Positions 31,001 to 43,000 of a DNA stretch of 64,000 nt are shown piece after piece (position 1 is the stretch's first letter; each line of letters begins with the position of its first letter). A program made the translations under genes and the position numbers. The DNA is from Arcuatula senhousia. Lineage: Eukaryota; Mollusca; Bivalvia; Mytilida; Mytilidae. The stretch covers positions 54,906,686 to 54,970,685 of the forward strand of contig OZ020306.1 in NCBI GenBank assembly GCA_963971305.1, given 5' to 3'. Below the pieces are notes generated by a model. That model worked only from the letters and a program-made list of their open reading frames with translations, did no database searches and was not told where the DNA came from.

Positions 31001-34000
31001 TCCTGCTAATCAATTGTTAAATGAAATGTTGACATATATTTCCGATGTTGGTTAGGGATATTATAGCGAGCATAGCTCGTAGCGGGCACAAAGTGCCCGC
31101 GAGAGCGTAAAACTCTACAGCAAGTTCCCGCAGAAAATTTGCCTTATGCTGATATTGATTCTTTTCGTCCGGATAAGCATTTCAAACTGAGTACAGGTTC
31201 GGCGTGCATACTATTAATAATGCTTACATATAAAAATATATTTTGTGTTTTAAAACATGGAAAAAATTCAAAATATTAGTTGGGCAAGTATTTGCTAGCA
31301 ACGTAATGTATTTGCGCTTTTCGTTTATTTTTGTACATTGCACATCAATGAAGTAAATATTTTCAACGTCATCAGTTATTCGAATTTGGACCGAAACGTC
31401 ACGCGCTCATAGGCGCAATCCTTAAAATTAACCATTGAATTCAAGGTATCATTTGCTAAAATTTAATTTGGAATATTTGAGAGATGTTTTTAAGAATTAT
31501 CAAGTTTGAACATTTATTACTCTTTTTTTTTATCAAACGAGGCAAATTGGGTATTTATGCTGTGCAGCTAGACAATGCCTAATTCATATTTTAAAATATG
31601 TTTTAAAAGAATAGATACAACATTCATGTAAGCCGATCTTAGCACACACATACCTGGTTCAACACAAGTAACATAAATGAATACTGCTCCAGGAGCGACA
31701 TTGACTTTGTAAAGTCATTCTTCAATCTATTTCTGTTTTCCTCGTTCTGCAAAACATCTCTAAAACTTCCAGTCTGGAGTGAGCTCGGATTTTTTCCTAC
31801 CATCTTCACACATTCTAATATTTTTTCTAGAAAGACGAACATGTCTTTAATAAGTGCATCCATAGTTCCAGATCCATTAATTCTTTTAAGGACAAGAGTG
31901 TGGAACTGCTCAGCAAGCATCTGAGCTTCTTGGGCTAAATTCGATTGATGCGATCGACCAGTACAGGAAAGGTGGAGAATTGCAATTGCATCTAAAGTAA
32001 CAGGCAAAAGTCGAAGCACAACATGATGATTTGAACACCATTTATTGCAGAGTTCTAGCATGTGTTTGACTGCTTTAAGATTATCATATCCTTTTATGCA
32101 TCTGCTGCTAAGACTTGTATGTAACTGTAGCGAGTCTAGTGCGTTAAAAACGCTTCCTTGTATTCTGTCATCATCGATGTCCAATAGATCTAATAATTCT
32201 AATAAGCTGCCATTTTGTACTAAATGAGGGATTGTATCAGTCAAAATCTGCTTTGAAAGGTCCTCTCGAATATCTTCTGATTCGCCATTAAATCGTCTTT
32301 TTATTTCCTTAACGTTTGTATGCACGAAAACTGAAATACATAATAGACAACACAATTTGTAGTTTTACCCACAGTATCGTGGTGATGTTTCATCTTCTAA
32401 TAGTATTATTAGTTGTGAGGCATAATATATAGATTTTGCTGCATTGCATGCGATTAGTTTTATCATTGATATAAGCTGGCTGAGTTCTTACGAAACAGAT
32501 CATAGACTTGATCTATCCTTAAGTATAACGCTTCGTAATACAGACGCCCGGTACAGACGTTGTTCTTTCACTTGACAACCTCTCGATTTGGTGATTGTCA
32601 CATCTCATATGCCCCCATGGACACTTCAGTTTTAAACAAATCCGTTCCATTTTTGGAGTAAATTTGACATACAGGAAATCCATATGACAAACATGATCGA
32701 TGACCTTAACTTCCCCATCGTCAACTTTCTTTTTTTGTGTGTGCACAGATCCGTTCTATCTTATAGAGTTTACATATCACAACCTATAGCTAATCTTTAG
32801 CACAGATGTTGGTTTACATAGAATGTTGGTATTGCCTTAAGTCCTTTAAATCTTTGACCAACACTTAATTAAGGGGATACGTTACTTTGGTTGACCATCT
32901 TACTTTTCAAAACAAATTTGCGTAATGAATGTGGTAATACCATGACACATCGAAATAGTTATTTGAAAAATGGGGTCATGGGTCGATTTTCAAGTTATTT
33001 TACTTAAAGTTTGAAATTATCGTTTTTGGTGGGAAATTTGTTAAGAAGTAATGGGAAAAGATCGAATATTTTTTTCATTACATTTCAACCAAAAACTAAC
33101 ACAAGAAAGTCCAAATCTTTCTCTAAACAACGATGTATCATGGACCATCTTTTTCAAGAATTTAACAATAGCGTTAAAATTCAACGCTGTTCAAGTAAAA
33201 CTGACGTTGCGTTTCAAATCGTAAATGGACGTTTTTCTGTTTCACAGGTAAATTTTATCGATAACGTCGTTTTTAACGTATCCCCTTAATCATTGGCAAC
33301 GTGACGGATAATTATGTTATAATAAGCAGTCAATGCCTACCCTTCCGGAGCATCTAAGTTCACTCTCGATTCGTTATCGATTGCAATTTAGTTAAGGATG
33401 TATTCTTCTGAGGTTTTAGTCTCATTGAAATCTCATTTATGTTTGGCGCCACAAAACCTGGTTTAACCCACCATTTCGTTTGAAATGCCTGTACCAAGTC
33501 AGGACCATTGCGATCCACCAGTTCTCCGGTATGACTGATTCGTTTTTGTCATTTTCTCTGGACTATGAGATTGATCATTCAAGTTCGGTAGTTTTGTTAT
33601 TACCTTTATTATGAATAATTTTTAAACCTTGCCTTATAATTGAAAACTTTTGGTAAATATATATCAAATGAAGTTCCATCTAAATTATGTAAAAAAAATT
33701 ATGAAGATACAGTTACCCAGCGGGCACTCAACGTTGTTTCAACGTTGAAAATAGGTTGAAATAAAGTTGCAACGTCGGTCAACCTATTTTAAACGTTGAA
33801 ACAACGTTGATAATGTAAACGTTACAACTCAACACGTTGATTCCACGTTGAAAAGAAGTTGACAGTTTCAACGTGTACATAGGTTTAACTATCGACGTTG
33901 AATCAACGTTGATGATTATAACGTTACATTTCAACACGTTGATTCCACGTTGAAATAAAGTTGACAGATTCAACGTTTATATAGGTTTAACGCCCGACGT

Positions 34001-37000
34001 TGAATCAACGTTGATGCTTAAAACATACCATTTTAACACATTGAATCCACGTTGAAATCAGGTTGCAAGTTTCAACGTTGAGAATAGGTTAAGTTATCGA
34101 CGTTGAAACAATGTCGACAATTTCAACGTCGCGCATACAATGACGAATACACGTTGCAATTTGATTTGTAGCTAACCCTTTTAACGCATTGCATTAGATG
34201 TAGAGAAAAACTATTTTCTAATTCTTTTATATTCAGGAAGCACAATCCCGAATGAGACTATCAGAGAAAAAAGCACCACATATATACACATTTTTTAAAT
34301 ATTGTGAACTTTAAAGAGATGATTGGCGTTCGAAAAGAAGTAAGAAGGGGGCAAAGCAAAGATGAAAAATCAGCTTAAACTATATGCAAGCTGTTTTCCA
34401 TTGCGATTTGTTTTCCTAGTTGTTGTTTGTTTTTAGTTGTTGAGTTCTCTTTTTCCTGTATGTTGTTTGCCTTGCCCATACATGTTAATGGTACATTTCT
34501 TGACTTATTTAGTTTATGCTTAATTCGATTTCGAGCATCCTTTGATATCCTTGCTTGAAAAGTCGCGGGGGTATATAGTGATAGGAGTGTCCGTGTGTCC
34601 GTAGGTCCTTCAGTTACATCTCGGGGTACCAATCTTTATCATCAACACCTCATCAACCCCTTGAACAATTTTCATGAAACTCTTATCTTTGTGACATAAT
34701 GTAGTTGTGCACCTTCTACGTATTCAAAAATTTGATCCGTATTATTTTGGCTTCCCATAGCAAAACATGGACCTGTCTGCGTGACTTTAAAGGGTACCCA
34801 TTTCTTATCTGCAACTCCTCCTAAACCCCTGAATGGATTTCTTTAATAAACTTTCGCTGTGACATATTGTCAAATTGCCATGACTTCTTATAATATTAAA
34901 TGTCTTCCGTTTTAGGGGCAGGGTTATTCATTAGCGAGCTGTTGTTCACAGTTTTTTTCCTTGCTTATTTTAGACTGCGTGGTCATATATTAATAGCGCA
35001 GAACTTTGCGGTCTGAGAAACTGTGGATATAATATGATATTAATTAATCGATGTGTGTGTGTTTTATGTACGTTGTTCTTCTCTGGTTTGTTTAGACCAA
35101 ATTGATGGAATTTTATATTATGAAAAAGAAATTCGTGATCTTTTTTTTCTTTTCCTTAAAGCTTGATAGGAATCCCTGTCAACTTGCCATTTTATTGGGA
35201 TTTGATTAGTGTAAATATGACAGATACTTCGGTCTACTAGCACCGAGGTTCGTGGTTCGATCCTCGTCAGGGGTAAAAATTTCATGAACCAATTTTCCGA
35301 CTCTCTCTTGACACCATTTACGAGGATGGTCTCAAAAATCGATGCTAGTCCTTCGGAAGGGACGAAAAAAGGTTGTCCCGTGTATGGGAGAGAAATACCC
35401 TATGCATGTTAAAAACCCCTTTGTAGAGTTCGATAAGAGCCTAGGCTCAATCGGGGTCGCTACAAAAGCCACACTCGCAATCTGCTAGCTGGAGAGGGAT
35501 CTATATAAGTATTAAGTTTGTTTCCCAATCCATACTGAATCAGTCCCCCCTTTTTATGTTTTTTAACTTTTTATATGCAAATAAACATTTGTGTCCTGTC
35601 TGGACCCCCCTCGTTGAATATTGAACAGATTTACTGTTTATAGAGGTTAATATTTTCGAATCCCCCCTTTTTGTCATCGCGTAACATTCGGATCCCCCCT
35701 TTTAGTTTCATAGATGACTAGAGTCGATAATATATAATTATATGCAAATACAAAAAAAAACTCCGAATTAAATACACTTCATAAATTATAATCATTTCGA
35801 ATAATTATTATATATATGGAATAAAAAAAACTTACAATTTAAATTTGTTTTATTGGGAAACCACGTGACTTTCTGTTTCACATTCCACAATCGCGCACGC
35901 GTATTCATAGAATACTCGTGCATTTCCCGCGCGTCCAGAACAAAGAAAATCAGACATCTACGGCTCAGAATTTCAATCTCAAATTTCAGTGTGAAATCAA
36001 GTAAGAAAGGTAAGATATCTTCACAGTTTTACAATATTATATTTATAATTTATTTATTTGATATGTGTTTGAGACGGACATGTTTTAAGATGCATACGGC
36101 GAGGCCCTACATGAATTTTTATCATAGTTAAGTGTTTTGACTGAATTATGCATACGTATTTTTGTTGTTTCGTGCCTTTATGGGGTCTTTTCTCAATCAA
36201 TGTTGCCTCGTTGGACCTACAAATGTACTGTTAATCTGTTTGTAATTGGGCCTTAACCATGTACATTATGTGTTTGTGCCAATAAATTTGATTTGATTTG
36301 GTGACCCACTCCTTTCTTAAAAGTAATAATGACCATTCATGAAAGTGTTGTCCAAACCAGGGATGTCCAAAAAGTCAGTTTTATTTAATCCCTGGCCAAA
36401 CTTGGCTACATCAGGACAGGAACATTAAATAAACACGTTTGTTTTAAAATGTTCCTGATCAGGGATGTCCAAAATCATTTTTATTTAATCCCTTGCTACA
36501 TGTAAAGATCAATTGAACTTAAGCAAGACAATTTTTCAGATTCTACAAAATGAAAAGACAACATTAAAAAATAGACAATAGACAAAAGACAATATTTATT
36601 TGCATAAACACATTTACATTAAATGGTTATAGCACAAAGAATAAGCAAAAAATGTCCATAAACATTTTATAATTACAAATATATCAATATTAACATGGCA
36701 TGACAAAAACATACTGTAACCAAATAAACTTGAAAAGTGTTAAATGTATACCAAAATAGACGTACATGTAGTATTCACCGGTATTATTGATATACAGGTC
36801 AATGATACGTACGTTGACCATTTTTTCAATTCTACTGAAACAAAGAATGAGAAGGAATGACATAAACTTGACTACACTACTACAAAATACCACATATCCA
36901 ACCCCAACCCCTTTACTGGGGAAAAAATTGGTGTGACATATAAAAGAATTGTTGAAGCATGAACAAAGTCAGGACCCTCTCAGCCTGTCAGTGCCCCCCT

Positions 37001-40000
37001 TTGGAAATATCTGCATCTACATGTACAATGTATCACTATAGAGTACATAATATCTTCATTTTACATGTATATAAACCCTTCATATACATTACATTCACGC
37101 ACCTACACATAGCTTCACTTGGGGATTTTATAGAACTAAATGTAGGTACATGAACATGTTGATGCATATCAATTAAATATAAACATATGTACATGTATGT
37201 ATGTCAGATGAGCTTCGTTCCTTTGGATTTGGAAAGGTAATCATTTGCCTTTGACCATTTCTTCAGCTGAGAAGTGAACTTGACATTCTAGAAACATCAC
37301 ATTTATAAATCAAATAGCAAACTGTTTTACATATGTACATACTGTAACATGCATGTCTTAATGCAGTTACAAATTTAAGAAAAATGACAAACAATGTTAC
37401 ACATGATACACTTAACTTCATTCCGACAAGATATTTCATATCCCAGCCCTTCCCTCCTTTTTTTTGAAAAATTTCATTTTGGTTGGATATATAAGAATAA
37501 TTGAAGCAATCAATTTAGTTGACCCCCCTAGCCTGTCAGTGGGCCCCTTTTTGAAATTACTGTATCTGTCACTTTAGAGTACATATCTTCATTGTACATG
37601 TACATGTATAAATACTTTTCATAAATAAAATTTTCATCTGCACCATCAAAATTTTACACAAGTTTACATAATTATATAGCTTCATTATGGGATTTTCTGA
37701 ACTACATGTACACATACATGTAAATATGAATTAAATCTATCATATGTAATTATGTCAAAGAGCTTCGTTCCTTTGGATTTGGAAAGGTAATTATTTGCCT
37801 TTGACCATTTCTTCAGCTGAGAAGTGAACTTGACTGCATTAAAAATCAACAGTTATTTTTAAACCACTTCAGTCCCCCACATCATATATCCCCTATTTTA
37901 TCCACATGTACATGTAACATGTTCTACATCATGTTCATGATCAGGTAACATTGTTTTTTCTTGATTTCGATCTTGCTTTCATATGCATTTAACTGTCTTA
38001 TAACCTATTGTACAATGTATGCGCATTCCCAGCACTTGTTTGTCCATCTATCAGCAATTTCTAGATGTTACAGCCAGGTAAAACACTCATGAACTAGCTG
38101 TCTTGAAAAAGATTGATTCTTAAATTTAATACAGTTTCTTTCCATACATGTACATGTACATGTATGTAAATTTCAAGTACATTGTAAATCCATGCATTGA
38201 ATTATTTCATAGACCAGGATTTTTTGTTGACAGGGCCTTTTCTGACTTTGTAAAATCTAAGTTGTCCCCCACCGTTGCAACAGTCACTGATAATGTGTTG
38301 GATGTGTTTTTGTGCAACTTGATTTCATAACAAATATCTTTTTTCATAGGCTGATCCAGGGGGGGGGCCTGGGGGGCCCGGGCCCCCCCTTTCGGGCCCC
38401 CCCTTTTGGCGGAAAAATTTGGTTGAATATATAAGAAATCATTGAAGCATGACCAAAGCTGGCCCCCTCTTAGGCCAGTCAGTGGGCCCTCTCTTTTCAG
38501 AATCTCTGGATCCGCCTCTGTTTTTATTTGGTATGCAGCTTCAGGAAGGATGTCATTTTATGGGATATGTTTTTAGGATAAAAAAATCATATACATACAT
38601 ATATCGTATAACAAGGTGGCTCCCGCAGGGTTAAAAACGACCTGCACCTGAGGGCTTTTTAAGGGCGACTTCCGACCTACACTTCATAAAATCGACCTAT
38701 GCCAAAAAAAACGACCTGCGATCTCTGCCAAAATATGCCTTTTAAAAGTGACCTTGCGACCTGAGGGGGGCACCCTGTGGGAGCCCCAACAAGCCAACCT
38801 AAAATTTTTTAACTTAAGGGTTGAATATTTTATTAAAATGTATTAAATTTAGAAATTAATTTTCAGCTATTCAATACCCCTTCTGATTCTTTTGTAATTA
38901 AGCAGCTTCAGGTACAAATGTACATGTAATCACATACATGTATGATGGGATGGTTTCAAGTCTTTTACTATTGTACAACCATTTTATTTTGATTGGAGGC
39001 CTGACAGTTTTGGTGGTCATACTAATTACATGTATGTGTGATATCATTGATTCTGAAGTATTTTTCTCTTTTACCGGACATACATGTACATGTATCCTGT
39101 AATCATGTATATTGCAATGGAAAAAGTCAAAATATTTTACTTGACCAAGTGATTTTTTTCCACATTTGTCCAGTGTCCGGCGGATATTTGTAATGACTGT
39201 AATATGATGATAATACATGTACCCCTTGAAACAGTTTGGGAGGTACAATATATATAGGTATCACCCTGTCTGTCTGTCTGTCCTCATACCTTGTAAGCGC
39301 AACTCATGATGGACATCCTAAACTGCTCGACACATTTTTATGAAATTTTGCACAAAGGAAGTAAATCATAGGAAGATGTGCCTAATTAAGAAATTTTGTC
39401 ACTTTGAGATATATATCAGGGGATATAATTGACTTTGAAAGAAATTATATATATACATGTACGTATTAATATACATGTAACAGAAGGATAACAACAGCCC
39501 ATTGTAAAACAAGATCTAAAGATTGACTAATACATATATAAATATTTCTTGTTTGAAATAAACAATGTAAAAGATTAAATAGAAATTAATACATTTACTG
39601 TACCTCATAATGCTGCGCTCAGCGTAGCTTTTTATTTTCCCATATACATTGTATATCATATTAGCTTTTAGAAATGCATTTTTGTCCCCCCTCCCCGTCT
39701 TGCAGCTATAAACATCTACTTCCTATTTAACAAGCAGGCTTAGATATTTAGATTTTTCCCACTCAGCGGGCCATGGACCTATAATCTGTTCTTCCATATA
39801 TTTTAAGTACATGTACATGAATGTGTTAGGTTTTATATATAAATAAAATGTAAATTTCGACATCTATATATACGTACATTTTCACCAAATATTTTGTTAT
39901 GTTTATAAGATCTCAATTTTTACATTTTAGGATTTCAAAGAAGGGTTCTACAAGTACAACAAAGAGACCTACTCCGAACTCTTATCAATAACTGCCAACA

Positions 40001-43000
40001 AACTGGTAATTATGGAAGAGTTCCAATTGAATATGATGGAAGAGCTACATGTAAGCGAGGTCAACAGTACTTCAGAGTATGAGAATGTTCTAAACAAAAT
40101 TATAGGTGAGTTTAAGTGTGTTTTTATAACACATGGTTGACTTTAATTTGATGCAACTATTTCATCTTTAAGCCACATTTTCATGGAGTTTTGTTGCAAG
40201 TTTTTCTACTTATTGTAACGTGTGAATTAAAAACTTTTCCTTGCAGTTACTAAATCAAAAGAATCGTATGCAGTAAATGTAAAATTCAATTGAAAAAATA
40301 CTTAAATGTACACATTATTATCTCATTATCATCTAGATTATTATTGTATCATTTATTATATACATGTATATAATTTTGATTTCAGAAAAGTATTATAAAG
40401 AAAATTGGTGGTGGGACAAAAGGGGGGTCACATAAAGAATGTGATGAAAGGGTAAGTGTTACTGGTAATTTTCTACAAATTTAACTCAAACATAAAAAGG
40501 ATTTGTACATAATGGTAATACATAAAAAAATATACATGTAAAAATGTATTTGGTTATGATTTCCTACATATCCATAGTCTTTTGTCCATGTATACAGACA
40601 TTTCACAAATAATCGAGGTTCAAAGAAATAGATTGAATAAATATCTATATCCAATATATATTGTACTAGGGTCTAAAGAAAACCAGAAAAATCTTACTTA
40701 ACTGTCAGAAAGCAGACGTGCCATATTAACATTCAAATTTCTGTAGCCTATAGCTCCTTACATTTGGTTTCGCTTTTCAACTTTTGACTCATATATTTGT
40801 TAATATTATTAGTAAATTAGATAATGCATACATTTATAGTGAAAACCTGCATGATTTTTTTGGCTCATAATCAATGTCTTATGTTCATTATTTTACTATC
40901 ATGCATGGTAATCAGTTAATCATTGACCTTGTTTAATTTTATGTGTGAAAGTGTTGAACACATATGTACCATCCCGGAAAGGTACACATATGCACCATCC
41001 CGGAAAGATTCTTTCAGTGTTGCACCTAATGGCCGACTATTGTTATTCTTTTTGACTTTGTTATGTTCTGCTAAAATTCTTATCTGATATTGTGACACCC
41101 AATTTAGCTTGCTGTACTCCTTTTACAAAATTAAAAGATTAAGCACATACAATATAATTATACTTTGATTTATTTTAATTTGTAATTTAGTTACAAAAAA
41201 ATGTAGCTCAAGCCCATCGATGGACCTTAGTCCATGTACCTTACAGATTTCTCAAGTACTGTGAATAATTAAATTCAAAGAATGAGCTTTTAGCAAGTTC
41301 ATAATAAATTCAATATAAATTTCTTATTTCTTTAATTTTAATTCCTGGTTTTGTCATCTCCTGGACCCCCATAAAAATAAGACTTTATCTTTATATCAAT
41401 ATTAGATTGGGATAAAAAAAAATGTTGTATTTATTGTGTGAGCAGCAAGGCAGTGGTGTAAATGTCGCTGGCTTTGGAATTAAAAAAAAATCAATTTATT
41501 GTATAATTGGTGTGACATGTAAAGTTGTCATTTTGTTTTACAGATGTTTGAATAAGGAGTTAATATGTTACTTAGGAGCCAAGATGAACGTCAAAGGAAA
41601 ACAACAAAATTTGATTTGCAACAACTTCCCTTTTCAAGACAATAAAAAGGTAAATATAAGTAATGAAACGTGACCATGTGCTTTTGAATATACAAACAGA
41701 GTTCGCAATCTTGAAAAATATCTTCGTCAGACATAGGTCGTCAATATGGAATCTTTTGTCGGACCTTTTTTTTTTACTGGTCCTATCTATTACAACCTTC
41801 TAAAAAATACTAAAATCTACCAGACATAGTTTAAAATGCCAGACCTGTTGTAACTTTACCAGTTAGGTCTGATAAGTCCGACACATTTTGGGAACTCTGT
41901 ACAAATGTATAGATATACATGTACATGTACATGTATCTAACAAAAATATCAAACATTAATATTTTGTGAATTTTTGTATTCCCTTCAAAGTGTAAGGTAC
42001 ATGTATGCCACTGTTGTGACTTTGAATGTATACGGTAGGAATATTCTAGAGAACAGATTTTATCATATTGTTTCTTTAATTTTTTAAAATTTTATCAGCC
42101 TTATATATATTAGAGATATATTGATTTCTTATAGAAGCATATTTAATGGGGGAACATTTTTTTCTTGCAGAAGTAATTATTCAAGTTCATCCAACAGCCA
42201 CTGTTGCTATTATTGAGGATGAAATGAGTCATTTCATGAAATATGCTTGAGTTGTAGACCGAAAAAAGTAACACTGATCAACCAGAAGAACGACAGTCAG
42301 AGGAAATAGTGCAACCTCAATATTCCGATGAGAATGAAGAACAATGTTGTTGGAGATTAAGGACTTCGTTTATAACCAGCTACAATTTTGTAATTTCTAT
42401 GCCCAATTATAAAATAGATGTACTTGTAAATAATAATAAGAAATTTTACATATATAATGTAAGGTTAACATGAAGTTTCTTTTCTTTATGAATTTGAGTT
42501 TGAAGAGTTTGATCATTTGTCATTATTAATTGAAAATATTTTGATTTATTAAGAAGTACAGATAGTAAAGCCATTAATAACAAGTTAGATAGAGAAAAAC
42601 ATGTGGAGCACCTATTCCCCACAGAAAGGGTCTATTGATTTGAATTATTGTATTATTGCATCACCATCCCTTTATTAGGACAGCACACTTTACAAGGCAT
42701 ACAATTTACAGCTTATGGCCTAATGACTTGAGTATTAATTAAGTGTTTATTGAGAAATGGGACCATATGCATCAGTTTATTTTCTTATAAAAGAACTTTT
42801 TTTGAAAGAAATGTATACAAAGATTCAATTGTGTAACCCAGACAGCCAGAGACATTAGTATTTATGAACTCATTCTTTATTCCATGGACAGATTATACAT
42901 GTTCATATAATTTTTATGGACAAAACCTTTTGTACAATGTAAATGAATGTATAAATATATGTTTGATAAACTTTTACTTGAATTGTGTCTTTATTGATAT

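Noticed and set aside
33011..33289. 92-codon open frame within the TTAA MITE
   Set aside because: It is inside a 413-bp element whose ends are defined by target duplication; too short for a transposase and without motif.
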